From the NCBI GenBank assembly GCA_011799875.1, contig CM022301.1:322232929-322296928 (forward strand): DNA of 64,000 nucleotides. The letters run 5' to 3'. A program made the position numbers and the translations under genes. Below, piece after piece: positions 33,794 through 44,556 of this stretch; position 1 is the first letter of the stretch, and every line of letters starts with the position of its first letter. The notes beneath the pieces were generated by a model. The model saw nothing but the letters and a program-made list of their open reading frames with translations, did not search any database and was not told the origin of the DNA. This DNA is from Thinopyrum elongatum. Lineage: Eukaryota > Streptophyta > Magnoliopsida > Poales > Poaceae.

Positions 33794-36424
33794 TTACGTC
33801 CCCCACGTATACGATATCGGGCTCCGCACGTCCTGCTCCCCACTGCTCCACGTCAGCCACCCGAACGCGGCGTCCATCGGGCCGCCCTCCGCCGTCGACT
33901 TGAACGCGACGGTGTACCTGAGCTTGTCCCCGGCCTTCTTGAACACGAGCCTGGCCGGCTTCACGGACACGACGATGCTGGGCGGGCCGGTGACCTTGGC
34001 CGCGTACACCGCCCCGGCGGCGCCGACGTTGGTCAGCTCGCGGTGGTACTTGACGGTGGTGTGCGACTTGCGGAGGCCGAAGACGACGGAGAAGGACGGG
34101 TAGTTGAGGTCGCCGGGGCTGGACAGCTTCCGCTGGCACGTCGCGTTCGGCGCCCCCGTGATGGCCTGGACCTGACGGGGCGAGGCGCCGCCGACGGTGC
34201 ACAGGAAGGCGACGTAGTCGTCGATGGACGTGTCGTAGACGAGGCCCGGGGAGAGGGCCTTCACGGGGTCGACGTGGCCGGAGCCGAAGGACCATGGCGT
34301 GGCCATGGTCGTGGCGTTGGCGCCGGCCGCGTCGAGGAGGGGCGAGCCGGTGTTGTCGACGGTGTAGGCGGTGGTCATGAGCGCAGACTTGATGGCACTG
34401 GGGCTCCAGTCCGGGTGCGCCGCCTTCACGAACGCCGCGAGGCCGCTGATGTGAGGGCACGACATGGATGTTCCTGCATCACCATAGACCGAATTATTTC
34501 TGCTTCAAGGTTCAGTGTAGGAGAAAGTGAGAGAAATAACCAAGCGCATGCCCTAAAGCCTGTCATTACTATGATGGCATTTCGATGCGTGCGAACTGCA
34601 CCTAAAGCTAACAACATCATGGCTAGCACCTAAAGACGACCAGAACGATAGCTAGCACGCTCGCATGGCTGCTACGGCTACCCGTAAAGTCTAGGTTTTT
34701 AGGTCCATATTTTCCAGAAAGACGTGCCGGTCAGTACAATCCTCGAGAGTTTTTGTACAGAAGAAGCAAAGCGTGCGCTCACCTGACAAGATGTTGAACG
34801 CCGGCCGCCGCTCGTCGATGGTCAACCCAGTCGGCCCGACGGACCCCGTCCACCCGGCCAAGATGTTCACCCCCGGTCCGATCACGTCCGGCTTCAGCAG
34901 CTGCGCCACCTGCCTGTTCGGCCCACGGGAGCTAAACGCGGCCACCACAGGCGCCGGGTGCACGTCCACAGCGGTGCCGGCGAAGCTCAACGCCACCTCC
35001 GCGCCGGCGTCCGACTCCACGTACGTCCTTATGGCGTCGCCGCTCTTGGCGCCCACGGCCACGGCGGGGAGCAGGTGGCTGTCCGCCACGATCTCCTCGC
35101 CGCTCTGCCCGGTGTTCGCGAGCACCATCCCGACGCCGCCCGCCAGCTTCACCACCTGTCCCTTCTCCACCCGCGAGTTCCCGCCCCGGTCGCACAGGAC
35201 CACTTTGCCCTTCACCGCCGCCGCGTCCAGCGTGCCCGACATGCAGAGCTTGCTCGCGTTGCTGCCCGGGCGGATGCCTTTGTTGTACACCAGAGGGAAC
35301 TTGTCGTCACCCAGCCCATCGCCGGAGTAGAGCGACATGCCTGCATGGGTCTCGCCGTTGCCGAGCTTCGCGTACGCCGGGAAGTTCCGGTCGAGCGTGC
35401 CGGCTCCGACGGTGATGATCCACGGGGCAGTGTTCACCAGCGACGACGGCGCCGGCCCGCTGTTCCCCGCGGAGCACGCGACGACGATGCCGCGGCGGGT
35501 GGCCGCCAGCGCGCCGACGGCGATGGGGTCGCGCGAGAGCGGGTACGAGCCGCCTCCCAGCGACAGCGAGAGCACGTCGACCCCGTCCTCGATGGCCTGT
35601 TCCATGCCAGCGAGTATGTCCGAGCTGAAGCATCCCTGCCTCCAGCACACCTTGTACGCCGCGACGCGCGCCCCGGGCGCCATGCCCCGCGCCGTGCCGT
35701 GGGCGTACCCGAGGAGGCTCGCGTCGGCCACCACGGCCCCCGCCGCCGTGGACGCCGTGTGGGTGCCGTGCCCGTCGTGGTCCCTCGGCGACGAGAGCTC
35801 GGTGGTTCCGTGGGAGGAGCCGTTCCTGCCGCCCGCCCCGAAGCCCCGGAAGAAGCCGCGCGCGCCGATGAGCTTCCGGTTGCACATCGAGGAGGGGAAG
35901 TCGGTGGCATTGGTCTCGCAGCTCCCGCGCCACCGCGAAGGCACGGGGCCCAGGCCGGCATCGGCGAAGCTGGGGCTCTCGGGCCACACGCCGGTGTCGA
36001 GCACCCCGACGATGACGTCGGAGCTTCCACCGTCCGCGTTAGGAGCCGGAGCGCTGTACGGCGGGAGGTGGAGGAACGAAGGTGAGCGCGTGGTGTGGAG
36101 CGGGTGCAGGACGTCCTCGTGGACCGACGCGACGGCGGGATGGCCGCGGAGCTCGGTCACATGTGACGGGAGGAGGCGCGCGGCGAAGGCAGACGGCGCA
36201 GCCGTGGTGTAGGAGTAGAGGAGGTGGCGCTCGGGGTCCACGGAGAGCGCGTCGAGGTGCGCATGGTGCCAGTGCAGGTGCGTGGCGTACGGCGACGGCT
36301 TGAGCGCGGGGTTCAGGTACACAATGTAGGTCGCCGCGCCTTCATCCCCGCCGGAGGCGAGGACAGACAAGGAGGCGAGGCAGAAGAGGAGAAGGACGAC
36401 GAGGAGACGGGGTAGTTGCTGCAT
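33794..36424 (-). CDS. Subtilisin-like serine protease (plant subtilase, SBT1-like)
   Basis: Two exons on the minus strand, 36424-34783 and 34473-33794, joined across a 309-bp GT-AG intron (donor CAG/GTGAGC, acceptor GCAG/GA), give 773 residues, the usual size of plant subtilases. Residues 1-23 are a signal peptide (LLVVLLLFCLASLSVLAS); about 32-110 is the I9 propeptide. The S8 catalytic residues are Asp143 (GVLDTGVWPES), His219 (DHDGHGTHTAST), the oxyanion Asn321 (CSAGNSGP) and Ser550 in GTSMSCPH, whose Gly548 codon is split by the intron. A protease-associated domain lies near 390-470 and a Fn3-like tail starts near DLNYPSFSVVF. The enzyme should be secreted to the cell wall, be self-processed and cut extracellular proteins; the substrate is unknown. 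No damage seen, so probably functional. Confidence 0.92.
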
Positions 36425-36516
36425 GGCGCGTTCGGACCTCCCTCGCAGCGTACGTGGGGGGAGTGGGAGTGGAGGGAGGTGGTGCGTGTGACAACAATCC
36501 GTCGAGGCGCTCGATT

Positions 36517-36527
36517 CAAATATAGAG
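36517..36527 (-). promoter_or_regulatory. Candidate TATA box of the subtilase gene
   Basis: Minus strand CTCTATATTTG about 95 bp upstream of the ATG at 36424. Its position would give a 5' UTR of about 60 bases. No other TATA-like element is closer. Confidence 0.5.
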
Positions 36528-37242
36528 CCAGCAGGCCGCGTACGAACTTCCCGCTAATGGAACATCTTGATTTCTTTGTGCAGCACAGATCAAAAATCGT
36601 CGTAAACCTAATTCTTCTGTACGTACGCCATTAGTGAGAGCAAAGAGAAATCCACATGTCACGGCCGTATCACGGGATCAGCAATCAGTGTCACCACCGA
36701 AACTGTCTGCAGTACGTGTAACGTCCCTGGCCTGCACAGATGGAATTCCGTTGGTGTCAGCGTCAAACTTTCCCGCAGTGCGCGCCGACTGCACGTCGCG
36801 AGAGCTGCACGATGAACAGCGTGACAGCACTGTGGTGGGGGGCACAAAAGCGCACCGATCGACGATCAGGCTGGCATCAAGCATAGCCCGGCCGGCAGTG
36901 CATGATGCGTGTCTGCGTCCGGCCTCCTTGCCCATTATTCCGCCGGTCGACCGGCCCCGTCTTTCCAAGCGGCGTACCCCGTGGCCGTGCACGTACGCGC
37001 GCGGCGCCCCCGGCCGGGGCCGCACTGCGTGCCGGTGGTGGGGCGGAGGCTGTGTGCGTTCATGGGGCGCACCGCGCGCCCACCCCTGGATTTCAGGGCG
37101 TAGGAGTGAATTAGGAGATGCCACATACGTCTGTAAGATTCTTTCCGTAAGCCCCGTCCGTAAGTCTATTATTTTCGCCGCGCGAGGTGGGCGAGAGAAC
37201 GAGAGTAGCTCGATGATCACGCGTCGCCGGTGCGTGCCACTG
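36528..37242. other. Upstream region of the subtilase gene
   Basis: About 700 bp without a credible gene; frames on both strands are GC-rich and lack family features. It probably contains the subtilase promoter and ends at the left duplication of the small MULE. Confidence 0.5.
37233..37242. repeat. Target site duplication of the small MULE, left copy
   Basis: CGTGCCACTG at 37233-37242 is repeated exactly at 38540-38549 across the inverted-repeat element. Ten bases fits the 8-11-bp duplications made by Mutator-like elements. Confidence 0.85.
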
Positions 37243-38539
37243 GGGGTTAATTGCAAAAAATCACCACATTTGGGGCATCGATTGCAGAAACAGTTTGTCT
37301 AATTCACATCTAGATGTTTTCTAAGAATGTCACATCTAAGCTTCCACAAATAACACAGCAACAAGAAACAAAAAAAAAGTTGGGACAAAAAAAATAGACC
37401 ACAAATATAATGGACATGAGGTTAGATGTGACATAGTTATGTCACATCTAGATGTGTTCTAGACAGACACAGAAACAGTTTGTCTAATTCACCTTGCAGA
37501 AAACCACCTAGTCCCTAATTTTATGCAAAAATCACCGCGTTTCTAGTAAACTTTTTGCAAATTGCCCTGATCAGGTAATTTGTCTCATTTAACCACTTTC
37601 TGACAAGTGGGACCAGATTGTAAGAGCAAAAATTTTACACACACCCCTTGATCTAAAACAGAAAAGCAATCAGCACCCCCTCCCCCCGCGGGCAGAGGCG
37701 CGCTGGGCGTCGGGTTTCTGGCCTCCGCCGCGCTGCTTGGCCGGGGGACGCCGGAGCGACGCGCTGGGCTGACGGCGGGCGGAGGCGCGCTGGGCCGGAG
37801 ATGCTGGAGCGACAACGAGCAGCAGCAGCCGTGGGCGGCGGCGTCCTGGCGCACGATGCCTCCGCGTCCGCGTGGCTGGGGTTCTGTAGATCGGGCCCGC
37901 GGCGTCTTGGGGCACAATGCCTCTGCATCCGGTCGTGCGATGCAGGAATGGAGCTCGACCTCCGACCTCCTCCATGGCGACGCCCCGACACAACACCTCC
38001 CCCGCTCCCCGGCGTTGTTCGGGGGCTGAAGGCGCCGCCAGCCTTAAAGGTCGCGAGCAGCCGAGCTCGCGCTGATTCCGGCGGACGGCAGGGCCACGAC
38101 CGGCACCACGCTCCTGGGCGTCGAGCGGCCTGGGCGTCCCGCCCACGAGCTCCGACCTCCTCCATGGAGGAGGGAGGCCGCCCCACCCACAAGCAAGGTC
38201 AGGTAGGAGGGAGGCCGTCCCGCCGGAGGCTGCCTCGCCGTGGCCAGCCACCACCTCAGAGGAGGAAGGCGATGGGGGTGGGAGGGGGGCTGATTGCTTT
38301 TTCATTTTTTGAATAAGGGTGTCTTTGTGAAATCCAGGGAGATGTATGTCAATTTTTTACCAAATCATTTCCTTACAATCCGGCCCCACTTATCAGAAAA
38401 TGATCAATCAGGCTAAATCACCTGATCAGTGTAATTTGCAAAAAGTTTACTAGAAACACGATGATTTTTACATAAAATTAGGGACCAAGTGATTTTCTGC
38501 AATCGATGCCCCAAATGCGATGGTTTTTTGCAATTAACT
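37243..38539. mobile_element. Non-autonomous Mutator-like element with long terminal inverted repeats
   Basis: About 1.3 kb. The left end starts GGGGTTAATTGCAAAAAATC and the right end, reversed, AGTTAATTGCAAAAAACC. The inverted repeats continue for roughly 255 bp (right arm about 38281-38539; left arm 37243-37685 with a 203-bp nested insertion) down to GAAAAAGCAATCAGC. The core 37690-38280 is strikingly GC-rich and non-repetitive with open frames on both strands, as in Pack-MULEs that carry pieces of host genes. No transposase is encoded, so mobility would depend on an autonomous MULE. The source of the core is not recognised. Confidence 0.85.
37291..37493. mobile_element. Small insertion nested in the left TIR of the MULE
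   Basis: The right TIR reads straight through GATTGCAGAAAATCAC, but the left TIR is interrupted after TTGCAGAAA by 203 bp, and TTGCAGAAA returns at 37494-37502, a 9-bp direct duplication. The insert starts and ends with the same CAGTTTGTCTAATTCAC (37291-37307, 37476-37492) and holds a 13-bp perfect hairpin, TAGATGTGACATA GT TATGTCACATCTA (37423-37450). It looks like a MITE; the class is undetermined. Confidence 0.6.
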
Positions 38540-38549
38540 CGTGCCACTG

Positions 38550-40280
38550 TGATCCGATCCGGCGATCGCGTGCCTTTCGACCGCTCACCTTTCTGAAACT
38601 GCGTCGCCCATGCCTCCACTTTCTCGGGCGGAGCACCGCCGTGCGCCGTGTGGCTCCACGCTCTCATGCCCTCGCCGTGGCAGCTAGCTGGATTCCGTCG
38701 AGAAAGGCAGTGAAAGTCGTCGACGCACTTCCTCAGCCTTCTGGTCCTCTGAATCAACAGTCGACAGCTTATGGAAGCGAAATCACTCGCCAGTGTTTCC
38801 TCTTGATCTGAACTACCAAGGGGGTCCTATCGAGATCGTGGCTTAGTAACTTTGTTGTCACTTTTTACGTGCCATGCCACTTAACTTTGCTGAGTAACAG
38901 GACTCCACAGTCCAGAGGAAAACCTAGCACTAACTTTTTTCGAAACAAGGCAAAAGTTTTGCCTCATTGATTAATTAAGAAATGAGAATTGCCCTGTTAC
39001 TTACGAAAACCGTTCGAAAACCAACTCAGACAGGCCACAGACGAACTACTCACATGATATGAAACCCCACAATGCCTAGCACTATAATGTAAAGCTGGCG
39101 CAGTGACCTTTCCAGTTTTGAGTAGTGGACGACAAATGTGAAGCTTGCGCTTTAAACGCAGCTTCTGCGGATCTGACTTACTGTAAGAGGGGGCACCAGA
39201 TCTGTCACAGCACTATCTTAGATTCGCACCATGCTCACCAGACGAGATGAGATAACTGGCAGAATGCGCACTCTCTAGTTGGAAAATGCTTGTTTGCACG
39301 TACAAGTGATTTGACCTATGTACTGTAGTCGTTCGTACCAGTATAACACTCAGGCAAATACAAGTGTTTTGACCTTTGTTGATTTCAGTCATGGCCCATA
39401 ACAATGAACACATGATAATGCAAATGCGCGTGCAGCTCCCTGACTATGCTTGGAGGATACATAACAATAATTTAGCCGACACCATGTGATATAGACAAGG
39501 AATGTTTCCTACAACACTTCCATGTATGATATCTGAAGAAGAAGAAACAAAATCCATGTATGTGTATATAATAATAATGGACATAAGAAGAGGAAGGAAG
39601 GAAGGCGAAGTTAATCAAACGAGCCTGAAGTTAACATGTTAAAACTTCTCAACACTGGGATAAAAGGTAATTCGTTCATAAAATAGGACCTTACTTTCCA
39701 TAGCACGAATGTATCTACTATGCCTTACCTACAATAAGGTCCGTACGAGTCTGTGTCTCATCTCTTCTACAAATGCCGATTCATCGTGAGACTTTGGGGT
39801 GTGGTCAAGGAGTGGTGCCACCTCGTCACTCGCCAGCCTTGACACCTCGTTCTGGGTTGCCATTGATCCACCAGGGAGTGGTGGATCAACATGCCGGGCA
39901 CACACATTGATAATTGAAGTGTCATGGCTTCCTTCATCATGCTTGTTAGTTGGACAATTTTGAACAAGGGAAAAACAAGGGTATTCCACCACAAGTCCAC
40001 GCCGCCGACCACCCTTCTCGATACCATAAAGGGGGCAAAACTTTGGCGCGTTGCGGGTGCCAAACGTTTGGGACAAATTTTATCAGGAAGGCCATGACCT
40101 TTGTAACCGTTAGTCTATGTGTGTAAAATACCTCTCTAAAGTTCTTTTTAATTAATCGATGAGGCAAATTTATGCATCCGTGTTTCAGAAAAAAAGGTCT
40201 TGTGCGTAATGTGAGTGTTGCCCATGAACTCGCTTCAGATATACCGAAACACTAATGTGGTTTTAACAGAAGCTCTGTAG
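38550..40280. other. Intergenic stretch, no gene recognised
   Basis: Mixed unique-looking sequence. 38936-38975 has a short palindromic stretch, GGCAAAAGTTTTGCC, common at transposon ends in Triticeae. A minus-strand frame at 39729-40076 has ordinary amino-acid composition but no recognisable family, and neighbouring frames do not extend it; I do not call it a gene. Confidence 0.4.
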
Positions 40281-40320
40281 TGATTGATCACCATTACGCC
40301 TGATTGATCACCATTACGCC
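40281..40320 (+). repeat. Perfect 20-bp tandem duplication
   Basis: TGATTGATCACCATTACGCC occurs twice back to back (40281-40300, 40301-40320). The unit contains the palindrome TGATCA. Confidence 0.95.
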
Positions 40321-40689
40321 GTAGTGGCACCTCAGCTGCGCGTTGGAATGGGTGGAGGCGTGTAGCCGTGAGCTAGTCACCCCATATAATGATTCAGTTG
40401 CATTATATTGCCTATCAAGATTCAAGAGATAGCTTCGTCTCAGATGACACACCTCATAGCAAAAAAGAAGAAAATAACATGCCACGCCTGACATGCTCAT
40501 GATATCAGCCTCAACCGGACGGTATCCATCCATAGTTTCATACTTGATGTCAAGTGCCTGTGATAATTGCCGACCTGATGGATGAAGCACTAATTGCTAC
40601 TACTGCTTGATTACAAGCGAACCGGAACTGCATTAGAGGACCGGTGACACTTGTCATTCTTTGACACGTAGATATGATAATAAGTATTG

Positions 40690-40728
40690 AACTACAAAAA
40701 CGTCTTATATTTCGTTACGGAGGGAGTA
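40690..40728. mobile_element. One end of a Stowaway-type MITE
   Basis: ACAAAAACGTCTTATATTTC followed by GTTACGGAGGGAGTA is the typical terminal sequence of Triticeae Stowaway elements (TIR CTCCCTCCGT, TA target). No partner end was found to the left, so only a remnant remains. Confidence 0.65.
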
Positions 40729-40765
40729 CATGCTAAATTATTGTCCATTATTAAGAAATTTTTAA

Positions 40766-41078
40766 CCAGCTGCTAACAGCCAAGTGCTAACCCAGGAAGG
40801 AATGGAATGTTAGGTTGGATGTTGTTCTTAAAAAGAAAAGACCAGCCAGGAATAGCCCTTGGCAGCATATTTTTATAGGAGAAGCAACCTGAGTGGCAGA
40901 TTCGCCAAACTGCTGGCTCACAGGACTGCAGCAGATCGGTAGCTAAAGCATGAACACCGCGCTGACGGCTTCAGTGCTGCTCATTCGAACGACGGGAGGA
41001 GGCACACCGAAGAAGACGAACAACATCCAACCTAACATTCCATTCCTTTCTGGGTTAGCACTTAGCCGTTAGAGCCGG
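40766..41078. mobile_element. MITE-like element with about 50-bp terminal inverted repeats
   Basis: GCCAAGTGCTAACCCAGGAA through GGTTGGATGTTGTTC (40779-40827) is repeated inverted at 41018-41067 with 2-3 mismatches, and weaker matching extends the arms to about 40766 and 41078. The element is about 313 bp. No clear target duplication was seen. The middle (40830-41017) has no ORF. It lies about 435 bp beyond the stop of the SAYSvFN gene. Confidence 0.75.
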
Positions 41079-41512
41079 TCCAGGCGCCTCTCTATGCTCA
41101 TAACATGGTCTTAGTACGAATGTAGCTTTATTACTAAATGTACCATAGTCAGATCGGCTCGACTTCAACTTTAAGTACACATGAGATCATTCTTCTCTGA
41201 TAGATCCGATGCAATGTATGTAATTTCTGTTATGTTGAAATGTTTTCCCATCGCAAAATAACAGATTTGAATGTACTCATGACTACATTAGTAATCGAGG
41301 AACCACTGCACAGGAGATGGCGGTCTGGAATGGCTACGCAAAAGATGCACACAAAACGGCCAAAACAATTGCACTTGCCACTGCACAGGAGACTTTACTG
41401 TTCAGGTCTCGTCAGCTACAAAACCAGCATATCTGTGCATAACTCTGCCTTTTCTGGATTTGCACACTCAAATATATCTGGAAAATGCAGTCTTGGTAAC
41501 ACAGATAATGAC
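41079..41512. other. Downstream flank and likely 3' UTR of the SAYSvFN gene
   Basis: No second gene recognised. A minus-strand AATAAA lies at 41127-41132, about 380 bp beyond the stop, and could serve for polyadenylation. A plus-strand frame (41240-41626) overlaps the last exon in antisense and is not credible. Confidence 0.45.
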
Positions 41513-43656
41513 TTACAGTTGACCTGCCCGGAGGTCTCTATCTATGCGCTCCGCGTTAAATGTTCCTGGAATCTCCCTGAAATCTTCATTAAATATGGAG
41601 TATGCACTGCATGGAAGATAGAATAATTTCAGAAAGTGGAAAGGGCAAGAGAATGAACTGTAACTTCCCAACACACTCTCCATATCCATAGTTCTGTTTA
41701 TCAGCATGAGCTCCGCAAGATTTAGATAGTCATTTCTATTTTGAGTTTAAAATGTAAATAGCAGCACTTGCGAAATTCAGTTATTCTATTCCTACCCAAA
41801 ACACGACTGTAGTTTGAGAAATAATAGTAGGACTGCTTTATCTGCAGCTTCTGCCAAAAAGAGAAGGAACAGGTTTTAATAGTAGTCCAGGCAGCTTTTA
41901 AATCACTACTAATGTTGACGAAGCATTTATTTATTCTTCACAGCCTATGTAATGGAACTCCAGCAGAACTTTTATGCAACAAGTGAAACCACAGAATACC
42001 AACAATTATGCAATATTGCAAGAATAAAACTATTCCCAATGGCATAGACCACCATTATGTCGCTAATGTTTATTTGTATTTAGAATCCAACTTTTCACTC
42101 TAAACTACACAGCAACATCAGACTGAAGGGCATAGATAACATACCTAACATCACCTTGTTGTCGTCTTCCAAGATTAAGAAGTATGATCAAGAAACCTGT
42201 CGCAAGTATCTGGGCAGACACCAAACAGTAATATCTGTCAATAAACTGAAATCTAGCGCCAAATCGAACATTGCTAATTACTATGGAAACTGTAGCACCA
42301 TTGCTACACACAGAATCTATACATTGGACATAAGAAATTGACGAAGGATTACATGTACTCGACTTCTACGGCTGAGTCATGAATTAAAGGACTATACATA
42401 GACTTGAAAACCACTTGAAGTAAGATGGTAACCCCCGGGTTCTAGTTTTCCAAGCAATGTACAGGTATTATTCCCGTGTCTTGAACTAAACAGAAATTGA
42501 TATGTATGTTCAAACTGGCTCCAAATATGTTTTGACGATGCTACATGTACCTCAGCACCATGAAGAGCACGGATACTGCTAATAATTATTATTTTACTGG
42601 AAAAGCAAACCAAGGAGTTACTTACATATAAAGGGCCGACCTCATACTTTCGAGCAATAGGCGCCAATAGGAACCATAGTGTGATAATAATCCATGCTTT
42701 CATAGTGACAGAGAATAGTGCCATCAACAAGATATCTGCAGACGTGGGATTCAGACCACATTGGTCATTTGCACCACCAGTTTACAGAAAATAAGGGTGT
42801 GTCATACATTACCGGGTAATCTCAGTTTTTCTCGAAGAAATGTGAAAATCCTTTTCTTCCACCATGTTGTTGTTTGAGGTATTTTGAACTTCTACAGGAT
42901 GGACCAATAACTGTTATAAGGAGCATGTACTGAAAATAAATTATTCATCGAAATACTTTGAAAAGACCTTACCAGTTCTTCTTCATCGTCGTTGTCATCA
43001 TCATCATCACCGCGGAGATGCTTAGCAGGTGGTTTAGGTGCCACGGCAACTATAAGACTATCTACAGAAATCACGATGTAAAGAAACGTAAATAAACTTC
43101 CGCAAGATTTATCAAGTGCACAAATAAGAACTTGGTGAAACAGCCATTTAACTGTCCTAATGGGAAATTTCTTGCACATAAGATGTATGTATGTGATTCC
43201 AAAAGTGGATGAACATCACCAACAATCGTGGAAAGTATGAAATAAAATGTCCTAGGAACAACAACACAAGCTATGAAGAACGATGCGAGCTTTGCATCTA
43301 GCATGACAACCAGGACGGGAAAGAGGAGGGTATGTGTGGCTGGTTAGTTTACCCCCTTCGCGGAGTTTGACATGGGTGTCGTCTCCCCACGGGAGAGTCG
43401 TCCCCCGGAGGACCAGGCGGAGGCGGTCTTCTGGGAGACGCCGGTCGAGAGCGACGCTGCGGCGCAGATCGGCAACCTACAACGAGACCGATCCCCAATT
43501 AATTAGGGCGGAGCGAGGCAAGAAGGAGGGTGCTCTGGGGGCGTTACCGACCGAGATAAGCGGGGGGAGGCGGATGGTGGTGGGCCGGGACGGACCGACG
43601 GCGCGCAGCTTCACCTCTACCGTCGTCTCCGGCTCGTCGCCCGCCGCAGCGGCCAT
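41513..43656 (-). CDS. Ubiquitin-like and SAYSvFN-domain membrane protein, seven exons
   Basis: Spliced by hand on the minus strand: 43656-43552, 43476-43353, 43061-42973, 42891-42813, 42735-42626, 42245-42145, 41606-41513. All introns are GT-AG, phases agree, and the total is 702 bp, 233 residues and stop. Residues about 11-90 are a ubiquitin-like fold (EVKLRAVGPSRP, VADLRRSVALDRRLPEDRLR, LREGDSLIVAVAPKPP). An acidic run (GDDDDDNDDEEEL) follows, then a basic patch, two hydrophobic membrane segments (AWIIITLWFLLAPIA; ILATGFLIILLNLG) and the C-terminal SAYSIFNEDFREIPGTFNAE motif that defines the SAYSvFN family. SAYSvFN proteins are membrane-associated; the function in plants is poorly known. 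No lesions, so probably a functional gene. Confidence 0.9.
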
Positions 43657-43889
43657 GGTCTTCTCCTGCTCTATTCGGTTCCTCTTTGCGGTTTTTTCCT
43701 CTCTCTCTCTCTCTCTCTGTGTCTCTCTCTTCCCCGTCTTGGATGGCCAACGGCAGAGGCCCAAACAGGCTATCTACACTGCACAGTTCGGTACGTTATT
43801 TTTCGAGCCCCTTCTGGTTTTTCCGTGTTGTTACGGAAGTGCTGCGCGAGAGCCGATTGGCCGAGGAACAGAGGGGCTCCGAGGCAATA
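43657..43889. promoter_or_regulatory. Shared divergent promoter region, 233 bp
   Basis: Separates the start codons of the SAYSvFN gene (minus, 43656) and the cyclotransferase gene (plus, 43890). It contains a CT-repeat tract (about 43698-43730), the pyrimidine-patch type common in grass core promoters, and no clear TATA box in either direction. Both 5' UTRs must lie within or overlap it. Confidence 0.7.
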
Positions 43890-44505
43890 ATGGAGGCGGC
43901 GTCGGCGGCGACGGCGACGGCGACGATGGTGTTCGTGTACGGCACTCTGAAGCGCGGGTTTCCCAACCACCCTCGCCTCGCAGCCTTCGACTCCCCCTTC
44001 GCCGGCGCGGCCTCCACCGCCGCCCCAGCCTCCCTCGTCATCGGGCCCTACTCCGTCCCCTTCCTCCTTCCCGCCCCGACTCCGTCCTCCGGCCGTCTGG
44101 TCTCCGGCGAGCTCTACTCCGCGTCTCCCAGCGCCCTCGCCGACCTCGACTTGCTAGAGGTACCCTGTCTCCTCTCAGTTCAATACACGTCTCCTTTCCA
44201 GTTCAGCAATCTCGATTTCTCACTCGACTCGACGGCAGGGCACTCACCTCGGCGTCTACGAGCGCCGGCGGATCACCGTCGTGGTTGACGGGGCGAGCAA
44301 AGAGGTGGAGGCACAGGCTTACTTTGCGAACGCGAGCTACGCGGAGGACCTGTGGCTGCGCTGCGGCGGCGAGGCGGCCGAGATCGCGGAGTACACCATG
44401 GAGCACGCGGGCAGGTACGTCCCGCCCAGTGGCCGCTCTCCCGGCGTCTCCGGGCTCATGGACGCCGTCCGTGCCTTCCTCGCCACTGCTCCGCCAGAAA
44501 ATTGA
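43890..44505 (+). CDS. Gamma-glutamylcyclotransferase-like (AIG2/GGACT-like) protein
   Basis: Two exons, 43890-44159 and 44239-44505, with a 79-bp GT-AG intron in phase 0, give 178 residues. MVFVYGTLKRGFPNH (Tyr17-Gly18-Thr19-Leu20-Lys21) is the substrate-pocket motif of the GGCT/AIG2 fold; LDLLEGTHLGVYERR holds the acidic catalytic position (Glu90, last codon of exon 1). YSVPFLLP and VSGELY are typical of the GGACT-like branch, which in animals releases 5-oxoproline from gamma-glutamyl amines. The plant substrate is unknown. ATG 43890 is the conventional choice, but the frame is open upstream with ATGs at 43743 and 43686. AATAAA follows at 44551. Confidence 0.9.
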
Positions 44506-44550
44506 ACTGTTGTCGTCTTTCCTTCCGATTGTTCTCTGAATGGATTGAAA

Positions 44551-44556
44551 AATAAA
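44551..44556 (+). terminator. Candidate polyadenylation signal of the cyclotransferase gene
   Basis: AATAAA 46 bp after the stop codon. Confidence 0.55.

Noticed and set aside
33791..36212. Long plus-strand frames (up to 375 codons) across the subtilase exons
   Set aside because: They are antisense to a clearly coding, GC-rich gene, have Arg/His/Ala-biased composition and no domain; a normal by-product of GC-rich codon use.
37801..38316. 171-codon frame in the core of the small MULE
   Set aside because: It runs into the right terminal repeat and has low-complexity composition; the core may be captured sequence but this frame is not a supported gene.
39729..40167. Minus-strand frames as a possible gene
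   Set aside because: No recognisable family, no continuation by plausible splicing, overlapping frames of similar length.
40294..40590. 98-codon minus-strand frame
   Set aside because: No family recognised; it begins in a 20-bp tandem duplication; likely chance.
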